Shown: positions 20,510-33,517 of the stretch, piece after piece
How the letters are laid out: every line of letters starts with the position of its first letter
How positions within the stretch are numbered: the stretch's first letter is position 1
Assembly: GCF_963259705.1 (NCBI RefSeq)
Contig: NC_081841.1
Coordinates: 118,553,033 to 118,617,032, forward strand
DNA from: Myotis daubentonii
Lineage: Eukaryota > Chordata > Mammalia > Chiroptera > Vespertilionidae
Direction: 5' to 3'
DNA length: 64,000 nucleotides
Notes under the pieces: model-generated
The model's input: only the letters and a program-made list of their open reading frames with translations
The model's database searches: none
Told to the model about the DNA's origin: nothing
Program-made: the position numbers and the translations under genes

Positions 20510-23500
20510 ATGTCATTTCAAACAGGAAGAATTCCTGTTTATAGAGCTCAGAAGTTGTGTATAAAGCTTTTAAATGAGGAGTCTACTGTTTATGTTTAAC
20601 ATTGAGACTTAATTGGACAGGCGTTTTTTGACTGAAACAGTTTATACTGTGAATGTTCTAGTATATACTTCTTAGGAAACTGTAAAAATGTGGTAAAACT
20701 CTTAAAATACACAATTATCTTTCAAGGAAATGATTATGAGCTTGTGAAAATCTGTTGAAACACGAGTAAATAGAATCTAAATAAGTTTAATGCCGAATTC
20801 AATTACCCAGATTACAAGTATAAAGCTCTGAAGTTTCGAGAATTCTGATAATATTAACAACACCGGGTATTTTATGTGGCGTTTTCACAAAAATGTCATT
20901 TCAAACAGGAAGAATTCCTGTTTATAGAACTCAGAACTTGTGTTTAAAGCTTTTAAATGAGGAGAATACTGTTAATGTTTACAATTGAGGTTGAATAGGC
21001 GTGGCGTTTTTTGACTGAAACAGTTTATATCCTGAAGGTTCTAGTATATACTCCTAAGGAAAACGTCAAATTGTGGTAAAACTCTTAGAATACACAATTG
21101 AATTCCCGGGAAATGAATATGAACGTGTAAGAAGCAGTTGAAACACAAGTAAATAGATTGTAACTACATTTAGTGCTGAGTTCAATTACTGAGATTAGAG
21201 GTAGAAAGCTGTGAAATGACGAGAATTCTGATAATATTAACTACTCCGGCTATTTTAAGTGGCATTTTCACAAAAATGTCATTTCAAACAGGAGAATTCC
21301 TGTTTATAGAGCTCAGAAGTTGTGTATAAAGCTTTTAAATGAGGAGTCTACTATTTATGTTTAACATTGAGACTTAATTGGCCTGGCGTTTTTTGACTGA
21401 AACAGTTTATATCCTGAAGGTTCTAGAATATACTCCTAAGAAAAATGTCAAATAGTGGTAAAACTCTTAAAATACACAATTATATTCCAGGGAAATGAAT
21501 ATGAACTTGTAACAAACAGTTGAAACACGAGTAAATAGAGTCTAACTCCATTTAATGCCGAGTTCATTTACCTAGACTACAGGTAGAAAGCTCTGAAATG
21601 ACGCGAATTCTGATAATATTAACAACTCCGGCTATTTTAAGTGGCGTTTTCACAAAAATGTCATTTCCAACAGGAAGAATTCCTGTTTATAGAGCTCAGA
21701 AGTTCTGTATAAAGCTTTCAAATGAGGAGTGTACTGTTTATGTTTAACAGTGAGACATAATTGGCCAGGCGTTTTTTGACTGAAACAGTTTATACTGTGA
21801 ATGTTCTAGTATATACTTCTTAGGAAACTGTAAAAATGTGGTAAAACTCTTAAAATACACAATTATCTTTCAAGGAAATGATTATGAACTTGTGAAAAAC
21901 TGTTGAAACACGAGTAAATAGAATCTAACTAAATTTAATGCCCAATTCAATTACCGAGATTACAGGTAGAAAGCTCTGAAGTGACGCGAATTCTGATAAT
22001 ATTAACTACTCCGGCTATTTTAAGTGGCGTTTTCACAAAAATGTCATTTCAAACAGGAAGAATTCCTGTTTATAGAGCTCAGAAGTTGTGTATAAAGCTT
22101 TTAAATGAGGAGTCTACTATTTATGTTTAACATTGAGACTTAATTGGCCTGGCGTTTTTTGACTGAAACAGTTTATGTCCTGAAGGTTCTAGAATATACT
22201 CCTAAGAAAAATGTCAAATAGTGGTAAAACTCTTAAAATACACAATTATATTCCAGGGAAATGAATATGAACTTGTAACACACAGTTGAAACACGAGTAA
22301 ATAGAGTCTAACTCCATTTAATGCCGAGTTCATTTACCTAGACTACAGGTAGAAAGCTCTGAAATGACGCGAATTCTGATAATATTAACAACTCCGGCTA
22401 TTTTAAGTGGCGTTTTCACAAAAATGTCATTTCAAACAGGAAGAATTCCTGTTTATAGAACTCAGAACTTGTGTTTAAAGCTTTTAAATGAGGAGAATAC
22501 TGATAATGTTTACAATTGAGGTTGAATAGGCGTGGCGTTTTTTGACTGAAACAGTTTATATCCTGAAGGTTCTCGTATATACTCCTAAGGAAAACGTCAA
22601 ATTGTGGTAAAACTCTTAGAATACACAATTGAATTCCCGGGAAATGAATATGAACGTGTAAGAAGCAGTTGAAACACAAGTAAATAGATTGTAACTACAT
22701 TTAGTGCTGAGTTCAATTACTGAGATTAGAGGTAGAAAGCTGTGAAATGACGAGAATTCTGATAATATTAACTACTCCGGCTATTTTAAGTGGCATTTTC
22801 ACAAAAATGTCATTTCCAACAGGAAGAATTCCTGTTTATAGAGCTCAGAAGTTCTGTATAAAGCTTTCAAATGAGGAGTGTACTGTTTATGTTTAACATA
22901 GAGACTTAATTGGCGTGCCGTTTTTTGACAGAAACACTTTACATCCTGAAGGTTCTAGTATACACTTCTAATAAAAATGTCAAATAGTGGTAAAACTCTT
23001 AAAATACACAATTATATTCCAGGGAAATGAATATGAACTTGTAACAAACAGTTGAAACACGAGTAAATAGAGTCTAACTCCATTTAATGCCGAGTTCATT
23101 TACCTAGACTACAGGTAGAAAGCTCTGAAATGACGCGAATTCTGATAATATTAACAACTCCGGCTATTTTAAGTGGCGTGTTCACAAAAATGTCATTTCC
23201 AACAGGAAGAATTCCTGTTTATAGAGCTCAGAAGTTCTGTATAAAGCTTTCAAATGAGGAGTGTACTGTTTATGTTTAACATTGAGACATAATTGGCCAG
23301 GCGTTTTTTGACTGAAACAGTTTATACTGTGAATGTTCTAGTATATACTTCTTAGGAAACTGTAAAAATGTGGTAAAACTCTTAAAATACACAATTATCT
23401 TTCAAGGAAATGATTATGAACTTGTGAAAAACTTTTGAAACACGAGTAAATAGAATCTAACTAAATTAATGCCCAATTCAATTACCGAGATTACAGGTAG

Positions 23501-25485
23501 AAAGCTCTGAAATGACGCTAATTCTGATAATATTAACTACTCCGGCTATTTTAAGTGGCGTTTTCACAAAAATGTCATTTCAAACAGGAAGAATTCCTGT
23601 TTATAGAGCTCAGAAGTTGTGTATAAAGCTTGTAAATGAGGAGTCTACTATTTATGTTTAACATTGAGACTTAATTGGCCTGGCGTTTTATGACTGAAAC
23701 AGTTTATATCCTGAAGGTTCTAGAATATACTCCAAAGAAAAATGTCAAATAGTGGTAAAACTCTTAAAATACACAATTATATTCCAGGGAAATGAATATG
23801 AACTTGTAACAAACAGTTGAAACACGAGTAAATAGAGTCTAACTCCATTTAATGCCGAGTTCATTTACCTAGACTACAGGTAGAAAGCTCTGAAATGACG
23901 CGAATTCTGATAATATTAACAACTCCGGCTATTTTAAGTGGCGTGTTCACAAAAATGTCATTTCCAACAGGAAGAATTCCTGTTTATAGAGCTCAGAATT
24001 TCTGTATAAAGCTTTCAAATGAGGAGTGTACTGTTTATGTTTAACATTGAGACATAATTGGCCAGGCGTTTTTTGACTGAAACAGTTTATATTGTGAATG
24101 TTCTAGTATATACTTCTTTGGAAACTGTAAAAATGTGGTAAAACTCTTAAAATACACAATTATCTTTCAAGGAAATGATTATGAACTTGTGAAAAACTGT
24201 TGAAACACGAGTAAATAGAATCTAACTAAATTTAATGCCCAATTCAATTACCGAGATTACAGGTAGAAAGCTCTGAAATGACGCGAATTCTGATAATATT
24301 AACAACTCCGGCTATTTTAAGTGGCATTTTCACAAAAATGTCATTTCAAACAGGAAGAATTCCTGTTTATAGAGCTCAGAAGTTCTGTATAAAGCTTTCA
24401 AATGAGGAGTGTACTGTTTATGTTTAACATAGAGACTTAATTGGCGTGCCGTTTTTTGACAGAAACAGTTTACATCCTGAAGGTTCTAGTATACACTTCT
24501 AAGAAATATGTCAAATTGTGGTAAAACTCTTAGAATACACAATTATATTCCCAGAAAATGAATATGAACGTGTAAGAAGCAGTTGAAGCACAAGTAAATA
24601 GAATGTACCTACATTTAGTGCTGAGTTCAATTACTGACATTAGAGGTAGAAAGCTCTGAAATGATGAGAATTCTGATAATATTAACAACTCCCGCTATTT
24701 TAAGTGGCGTTTACACAAAAATGTCATTTCAAACAGGAAGAATTCCTGTTTATAGAGCTCAGAAGTTCTGTATAAAGCTTTCAAATGAGGAGTGTACTGT
24801 TTATGTTTAACATTGAGACTTAATTGGCGTGCCGTTTTTTGACAGAAACAGTTTACATCCTGAAGGTTCTAGTATACACTTCTAAGAAATATGTCAAATT
24901 GTGGTAAAACTCTTAAAATACACAATTATATTGCCGTGAAATGAATATGAACGTGTAAGAAGCAGTAGAAACACAAGTAAATAGAATCTAACTACATTTA
25001 CTGCCGAGTTCAATTACCGAGATTACAGGTAGAAAGCTATGAAATGACGCGAATTCTGATAATATTAACGACACCGGACATTTTATGTGGCGTTTTCACA
25101 AAAATGTCATTTCAAACAGGAAGAATTCCTGTTTATAGAACTCAGAAATTGTGTTTAAAGCTTTTAAATGAGGAGAATACTGTTAATGTTTACAATTGAG
25201 GGTGAATTGGCATGGCGTTATATGACTGAAACAGTTTATATCCTGAAGGTTCTAGTATACACTTCAAAGGAAAACGTCAAATTGTGGTAAAACTCTTACA
25301 ATACACAATTATATTCCCAGAAAATGAATATGAACGTGTAAGAAGCAGTTGAAACACAAGTAAATAGAATCTAACTACATTTAGTGCTGAGTTCAATTAC
25401 TGACATTAGAGGTAGAAAGCTCTGAAATGACGAGATTCTGATAATATTAACAACACCCGCTATTTTAAGTGGCGTTTCCACAAAA
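20510..25485. repeat. HOR unit 7: rearranged 13-monomer stretch
   Basis: Monomer starts: E 20510, A 20893, B1 21276, G 21658, B2 22041, A 22424, F/B1 22807, G 23190, B1 23572, G 23955, F 24338, C 24721, A/D 25104. A second A follows B2 with no E before it. The F/B1 chimera has an F front and, from AATAAAAATGTCAAATAGTGG-like sequence onward, a B1 back. The 25104 monomer has an A-like front (GTGTTTAAAGC) on a D body and is therefore 382 bp. Two monomers (22807, 23572) share a private GGCGTGTTCAC. This is the longest stretch between successive E monomers in the window. Confidence 0.83.
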
Positions 25486-27780
25486 ATGTCATTTCCAACA
25501 GGAAGAATTCCTGTTTATAGAGCTCAGAAGTTGTGTATAAAGCTTTTAAATGAGGAGTCTACTGTTTATGTTTAACATTGAGACTTAATTGGCCAGGCGT
25601 TTTTTGACTGAAACAGTTTATACTGTGAATGTTCTAGTATATACTTCTTAGGAAACTGTAAAAATGTGGTAAAACTCTTAAAATACACAATTATCTTTCA
25701 AGGAAATGATTATGAGCTTGTGAAAAACTGTTGAAACACGAGTAAATAGAATCTAAATAAGTTTAATGCCGAATTCAATTACCCAGATTACAAGTAAAAA
25801 GCTCAGAAGTTTCGAGAATTCTGATAATATTAACAACACCGGGTATTTTATGTGGCGTTTTCACAAAAATGTCATTTCAAACAGGAAGAATTCCTGTTTA
25901 TAGAACTCAGAACTTGTGTTTAAAGCTTTTAAATGAGGAGAATACTGTTAATGTTTACAATTGAGGTTGAATAGGCGTGGCGTTTTTTGACTGAAACAGT
26001 TTATATCCTGAAGGTTCTAGTATATACTCCTAAGGAAAACGTCAAATTGTGGTAAAACTCTTAGAATACACAATTGAATTCCCGGGAAATGAATATGAAC
26101 GTGTAAGAAGCAGTTGAAACACAAGTAAATAGATTGTAACTACATTTAGTGCTGAGTTCAATTACTGAGATTAGAGGTAGAAAGCTGTGAAATGACGAGA
26201 ATTCTGATAATATTAACAACTCCCGCTGTTTTAAGTGGCGTTTACACAAAAATGTCATTTCAAACAGGAAGAATTCCTGTTTATAGAGCTCAGAAGTTCT
26301 GTATAAAGCTTTCAAATGAGGAGTGTACTGTTTATGTTTAACATTGAGACTTAATTGGCCTGGCGTTTTTTGACAGAAACAGTTTACATCCTGAAGGTTC
26401 TAGTATACACTTCTAAGAAATATGTCAAATTGTGGTAAAACTCTTAAAATACACAATTATATTCCAGGGAAATGAATATGAACTTGTAACACACAGTTGA
26501 AACACGAGTAAATAGAGTCTAACTCCATTTAATGCCGAGTTCATTTACCTAGACTACATGTAGAAAGGTCTCAAATGAGGGGAATTCTGATAATATTAAC
26601 AACTCCCGCTATTTTAAGGGGCGTTTCCACAAAAATGTCATTTCCAACAGGAAGAATTTCTGTTTATAGAGCTCAGAAGTTCTGTATAAAGCTTTCAAAT
26701 GAGGAGTGTACTGTTTATGTTTAACATAGAGACTTAATTGGTGTGCCGTTTTTTGACAGAAACAGTTTACATCCTGAAGGTTCTAGTATACAGTTCTAAG
26801 AAATATGTCAAATTGTGGTAAAACTCTTAGAATACACAATTATATTCCCAGAAAATGAATATGAACGTGTAAGAAGCAGTTGAAGCACAAGTAAATAGAA
26901 TGTACCTACATTTAGTGCTGAGTTCAATTACTGACATTAGAGGTAGAAAGCTCTGAAATGACGAGAATTCTGATAATATTAACAACTCCCGCTATTTTAA
27001 GTGGCGTTTACACAAAAATGTCATTTCAAACAGGAAGAATTCCTGTTTATAGAGCTCAGAAGTTCTGTATAAAGCTTTCAAATGAGGAGTGTACTGTTCA
27101 TGTTTAACATTGAGACTTAATTGGCGTGCCGTTTTTTGACAGAAACAGTTTACATCCTGAAGGTTCTAGTATACACTTCTAAGAAATATGTCAAATTGTG
27201 GTAAAACTCTTAAAATACACAATTATATTGCCGTGAAATGAATATGAACGTGTAAGAAGCAGTAGAAACACAAGTAAATAGAATCTAACTACATTTACTG
27301 CCGAGTTCAATTACCGAGATTACAGGTAGAAAGCTATGAAATGACGCGAATTCTGATAATATTAACGACACCGGACATTTTATGTGGCGTTTTCACAAAA
27401 ATGTCATTTCAAACAGGAAGAATTCCTGTTTATAGAACTCAGAACTTTTGTTCAAAGCTTAAATGAGGAGAATACGGTTAATGTTTACAATTGAGGGTGA
27501 ATTGGCATGGCGTTATTTGACTGAAACAGTTTATATCCTGAAGGTTCTAGTATACACTTCAAAGGAAAACGTCAAATTGTGGTAAAACTCTTAAAATACA
27601 CAATTATATTCCCAGAAAATGAATATGAACGTGTAAGAAGCAGTTGAAAAACAAGTAAATAGAATCTAACTACATTTAGTGCTGAGTTCAATTACTGACA
27701 TTAGAGGTAGAAAGCTCTGAAATGACGAGATTCTGATAATATTAACAACACCCGCTATTTTAAGTGGCGTTTCCACAAAA
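25486..27780. repeat. HOR unit 8: E-A-C/B2-F-C-D (6 monomers)
   Basis: Monomer starts: E 25486, A 25869, C/B2 26252, F 26635, C 27018, D 27401. A has an F-type end (AACAACTCCCGC, GTTTACAC) after the shared block TTCTGATAATATTAAC. The next monomer has a C/F front and, from ATTATATTCCAGGG, a B2 back with the CATGTAGAAAGG tail. E here begins with TTTCCAACAGG, the form normally found after B. This is the last unit with left-type variants. Confidence 0.85.
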
Positions 27781-30700
27781 ATGTCATTTCAAACAGGAAG
27801 AATTCCTGTTTATAGAGCTCAGAAGTTGTGTATAAAGCTTTTAAATGAGGAGTCTACTGTTTATCTTTAACATTGAGACTTAATTGGCCAGGCGTTTTTT
27901 GACTGAAACAGTTTATACTGTGAATGTTCTAGTATATACTTCTTAGGAAACTGTAAAAATGTGGTAAAACTCTTAAAATACACAATTATCTTTCAAGGAA
28001 ATGATTAAGAGCTTGTGAAAAACTGTTGAAACACGAATAAATAGAATCTAAATAAGTTTAATGCCGAATTCAATTACCCAGATTACAAGTATAAAGCTCT
28101 GAAGTTTCGAGAATTCTGATAATATTAACAACACCGGGTATTTTATGTGGCGTTTTCACAAAAATGTCATTTCAAACAGGAAGAATTCCTGTTTATAGAA
28201 CTCAGAACTTGTGTTTAAAGCTTTTATATGAGGAGAATACTGTTAATGTTTACAATTGAGGTTGAATAGGCGTGGCGTTTTTTGACTGAAACAGTTTATA
28301 TCCTGAAGGTTCTAGTATATACTCCTAAGGAAAACGTCAAATTGTGGTAAAACTCTTAGAATACACAATTGAATTCCCGGGAAATGAATATGAACGTGTA
28401 AGAAGCAGTTGAAACACAAGTAAATAGATTGTAACTACATTTAGTGCTGAGTTCAATTACTGAGATTAGAGGTAGAAAGCTGTGAAATGACGAGAACTCT
28501 GATAATATTAACAACTCCCGCTATTTTAAGTGGCGTTTACACAAAAATGTCATTTCAAACAGGAAGAATTCATGATTATAGAGCTCAGAAGTTGTGTATA
28601 AAGCTTTTAAATGAGGAGTCTACTATTTATGTTTAACATTGAGACTTAATTGGCCTGGCGTTTTTTGACTGAAACAGTTTATATCCTGAAGGTTCTAGAA
28701 TATACTCCTAAGAAAAATGTCAAATAGTGGTAAAACTCTTAAAATACACAATTATATTCCAGGGAAATGAATATGAACTTGTAACAAACAGTTGAAACAC
28801 GAGTAAATAGAGTCTAACTCCATTAATGCCGAGTTCATTTACCTAGACTACAGGTAGAAAGCTCTGAAATGACGCGAATTCTGATAATATTAACAACTCT
28901 GGCTATTTTAAGTGGCGTTTTCACAAAAATGTCATTTCCAACAGGAAGAATTCCTGTTTATAGAGCTCAGAAGTTCTGTATAAAGCTTTCAAATGAGGAG
29001 TGTACTGTTTATGTTTAACATTTAGACATAATTGGCCAGGCGTTTTTTGACTGAAACAGTTTATACTGTGAATGTTCTAGTATATACTTCTTAGGAAACT
29101 GTAAAAATGTGGTAAAACTCTTAAAATACACAATTATCTTTCAAGGAAATGATTATGAACTTGTGAAAAACTGTTGAAACACGAGTAAATAGAATCTAAC
29201 TAAATTAATGCCCAATTCAATTACCGAGATTACAGGTAGAAAGCTCTGAAATGACGCGAATTCTGATAATATTAACTACTCCGGCTATTTTAAGTGGCGT
29301 TTTCACAAAAATGTCATTTCAAACAGGAAGAATTCCTGTTTATAGAGCTCAGAAGTTGTGTATAAAGCTTTTAAATGAGGAGTCTACTATTTATGTTTAA
29401 CATTGAGACTTAATTGGCCTGGCGTTTTTTGACTGAAACAGTTTATGTCCTGAAGGTTCTAGAATATACTCCTAAGAAAAATGTCAAATAGTGGTAAAAC
29501 TCTTAAAATACACAATTATATTCCAGGGAAATGAATATGAACTTGTAACAAACAGTTGAAACACGAGTAAATAGAGTCTAACTCCATTAATGCCGAGTTC
29601 ATTTACCTAGACTACAGGTAGAAAGCTCTGACATGACGCGAATTCTGATAATATTAACAACTCCGGCTATTTTAAGTGGCGTTTTCACAAAAATGTCATT
29701 TCCAACAGGAAGAATTCCTGTTTATAGAGCTCAGAAGTTCTGTATAAAGCTTTCAAATGAGGAGTGTACTGTTTATGTTTAACATTGAGACATAATTGGC
29801 CAGGCGTTTTTTGACTGAAACAGTTTATACTGTGAATGTTCTAGTATATACTTCTTAGGAAACTGTAAAAATGTGGTAAAACTCTTAAAATACACAATTA
29901 TCTTTCAAGGAAATGATTATGAACTTGTGAAAAACTGTTGAAACACGAGTAAATAGAGTCTAACTCCATTTAATGCCGAGTTCATTTACCTAGACTACAG
30001 GTAGAAAGCTCTGAAATGACGCGAATTCTGATAATATTAACTACTCCGGCTATTTTAAGTGGCGTTTTCACAAAAATGTCATTTCAAACAGGAAGAATTC
30101 CTGTTTATAGAGCTCAGAAGTTCTGTATAAAGCTTTCAAATGAGGAGTGTACTGTTTATGTTTAACATAGAGACTTAATTGGCGTGCCGTTTTTTGACAG
30201 AAACAGTTTACATCCTGAAGGTTCTAGTATACACTTCTAAGAAATATGTCAAATTGTGGTAAAACTCTTAGAATACACAATTATATTCCCAGAAAATGAA
30301 TATGAACGTGTAAGAAGCAGTTGAAGCACAAGTAAATAGAATGTACCTACATTTAGTGCTGAGTTCAATTACTGACATTAGAGGTAGAAAGCTCTGAAAT
30401 GACGAGAATTCTGATAATATTAACAACTCCCGCTATTTTAAGTGGCGTTTACACAAAAATGTCATTTCAAACAGGAAGAATTCCTGTTTATAGAGCTCAG
30501 AAGTTCTGTATAAAGCTTTCAAATGAGGAGTGTACTGTTTATGTTTAACATTGAGACTTAATTGGCGTGCCGTTTTTTGACAGAAACAGTTTACATCCTG
30601 AAGGTTCTAGTATACACTTCTAAGAAATATGTCAAATTGTGGTAAAACTCTTAAAATACACAATTATATTGCCGTGAAATGAATATGAACGTGTAAGAAG

Positions 30701-31221
30701 CAGTAGAAACACAAGTAAATAGAATCTAACTACATTTACTGCCGAGTTCAATTACCGAGATTACAGGTAGAAAGCTATGAAATGACGCGAATTCTGATAA
30801 TATTAACGACACCGGACATTTTATGTGGCGTTTTCACAAAAATGTCATTTCAAACAGGAAGAATTCCTGTTTATAGAACTCAGAACTTTTGTTCAAAGCT
30901 TAAATGAGGAGAATACGGTTAATGTTTACACTTGAGGGTGAATTGGCATGGCGTTATTTGACTGAAACAGTTTATATCCTGAAGGTTCTAGTATACACTT
31001 CTAAGGAAAACGTCAAATTGTGGTAAAACTCTTAAAATACACAATTATATTCCCAGAAAATGAATATGAACGTGTAAGAAGCAGTTGAAAAACAAGTAAA
31101 TAGAATCTAACTACATTTAGTGCTGAGTTCAATTACTGACATTAGAGGTAGAAAGCTCTGAAATGACGAGATTCTGATAATATTAACAACACCCGCTATT
31201 TTAAGTGGCGTTTCCACAAAA
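27781..31221. repeat. HOR unit 9: E-A-B1-G-B-G'-F-C-D (9 monomers), first right-type haplotype
   Basis: Monomer starts: E 27781, A 28164, B1 28547, G 28929, B 29311, G' 29693, F 30076, C 30459, D 30842. From here E carries TTTATCTTTAAC, A carries TTTTATATGAGG and GAGAACTCTG, and B1 carries GAATTCATGATTATAG and CTCCATTAATG. None of these is seen to the left. The B at 29311 mixes B2 (TATGTCCTG) and B1 (AACAAACAG) marks. The A ends with an F-type tail (GTTTACAC). The first G' in the window is at 29693. Confidence 0.87.
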
Positions 31222-33517
31222 ATGTCATTTCAAACAGGAAGAATTCCTGTTTATAGAGCTCAGAAGTTGTGTATAAAGCTTTTAAATGAGGAGTCTACTG
31301 TTTATCTTTAACATTGAGACTTAATTGGTCAGGCGTTTTTTGACTGAAACAGTTTATACTGTGAATGTTCTAGTATATACTTCTTAGGAAACTGTAAAAA
31401 TGTGGTAAAACTCTTAAAATACACAATTATCTTTCAAGGAAATGATTATGAGCTTGTGAAAAACTGTTGAAACACGAATAAATAGAATCTAAATAAGTTT
31501 AATGCCGAATTCAATTACCCAGATTACAAGTATAAAGCACTGAAGTTTCGAGAATTCTGATAATATTAACAACACCGGGTATTTTATGTGGCGTTTTCAC
31601 AAAAATGTCATTTCAAACAGGAAGAATTCCTGTTTATAGAACTCAGAACTTGTGTTAAAACTTTTATATGAGGAGAATACTGTTAATGTTTACAATTGAG
31701 GTTGAATAGGCGTGGCGTTTTTTGACTGAAACAGTTTATGTCCTGAAGGTTCTAGAATATACTCCTAAGAAAAATGTCAAATAGTGGTAAAACTCTTAAA
31801 ATACACAATTATATTCAAGGGAAATGAATATGAACTTGTAACACACAGTTGAAACACGAGTAAATAGAGTCTAACTCCATTTAATGCCGAGTTCATTTAC
31901 CTAGACTACAGGTAGAAAGCTCTGAAATGACGCGAATTCTGATAATATTAACTACTCCGGCTATTTTAAGTGGCGTTTTCACAAAAATGTCATTTCAAAC
32001 AGGAAGAATTCCTGTTTATAGAGCTCAGAAGTTCTGTATAAAGCTTTCAAATGAGGAGTGTACTGTTTATGTTTAACATAGAGACTTAATTGGCGTGCCG
32101 TTTTTTGACAGAAACAGTTTACATCCTGAAGGTTCTAGTATACACTTCTAAGAAATATGTCAAATTGTGGTAAAACTCTTAGAATACACAATTATATTCC
32201 CAGAAAATGAATATGAACGTGTAAGAAGCAGTTGAAGCACAAGTAAATAGAATGTACCTACATTTAGTGCTGAGTTCAATTACTGACATTAGAGGTAGAA
32301 AGCTCTGAAATGACGAGAATTCTGATAATATTAACAACTCCCGCTATTTTAAGTGGCGTTTACACAAAAATGTCATTTCAAACAGGAAGAATTCCTGTTT
32401 ATAGAGCTCAGAAGTTCTGTATAAAGCTTTCAAATGAGGAGTGTACTGTTTATGTTTAACATTGAGACATAATTGGCCAGGCGTTTTTTGACTGAAACAG
32501 TTTATACTGTGAATGTTCTAGTATATACTTCTTAGGAAACTGTAAAAATGTGGTAAAACTCTTAAAATACACAATTATCTTTCAAGGAAATGATTATGAA
32601 CTTGTGAAAAACTGTTGAAACACGAGTAAATAGAATCTAACTAAATTAATGCCCAATTCAATTACCGAGATTACAGGTAGAAAGCTCTGAAATGACACGA
32701 ATTCTGATAATATTATCTACTCCGGCTATTTTAAGTGGCGTTTTCACAAAAATGTCATTTCAAACAGGAAGAATTCCTGTTTATAGAGCTCAGAAGTTGT
32801 GTATAAAGCTTTTAAATGAGGAGTCTACTATTTATGTTTAACATTGAGACTTAATTGGCCTGGCGTTTTTTGACTGAAACAGTTTATGTCCTGAAGGTTC
32901 TAGAATATACTCCTAAGAAAAATGTCAAATAGTGGTAAAACTCTTAAAATACACAATTATATTCCAGGGAAATGAATATGAACTTGTAACACACAGTTGA
33001 AACACGAGTAAATAGAGTCTAACTCCATTTAATGCCGAGTTCATTTACCTAGACTACAGGTAGAAAGCTCTGAAATGACGCGAATTCTGATAATATTAAC
33101 TACTCCGGCTATTTTAAGTGGCGTTTTCACAAAAATGTCATTTCAAACAGGAAGAATTCCTGTTTATAGAGCTCAGAAGTTCTGTATAAAGCTTTCAAAT
33201 GAGGAGTGTACTGTTTATGTTTAACATAGAGACTTAATTGGCGTGCCGTTTTTTGACAGAAACAGTTTACATCCTGAAGGTTCTAGTATACACTTCTAAG
33301 AAATATGTCAAATTGTGGTAAAACTCTTAGAATACACAATTATATTCCCAGAAAATGAATATGAACGTGTAAGAAGCAGTTGAAGCACAAGTAAATAGAA
33401 TGTACCTACATTTAGTGCTGAGTTCAATTACTGACATTAGAGGTAGAAAGCTCTGAAATGACGAGAATTCTGATAATATTAACAACTCCCGCTATTTTAA
33501 GTGGCGTTTACACAAAA
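31222..33517. repeat. HOR unit 10: E-A/B2-F-G-B2-F (6 monomers)
   Basis: Monomer starts: E 31222, A/B2 31605, F 31987, G 32370, B2 32752, F 33135. The A/B2 chimera has an A front (GTGTTAAAACTTTTATATG, one base short) to GGCGTGGCG and a B2 body from TTTATGTCCTG, so the CCCGGG mark is lost. C and D are absent. G has rare changes inside the conserved block (TATTATCTACTCC) and GACACGAATTC. The unit ends where C/E begins at 33518. Confidence 0.84.

Noticed and set aside
22416..22679. Minus-strand 87-codon reading frame
   Set aside because: It is antisense to an A monomer with private changes (CTGATAATG, TCTCGTATATAC). Most other A copies are interrupted, so the frame is a chance product of the repeat.
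26061..26315. Minus-strand 84-codon reading frame
   Set aside because: It crosses the A-to-C/B2 junction and arises from the unusual F-type tail of that A monomer. It is not conserved in other units.
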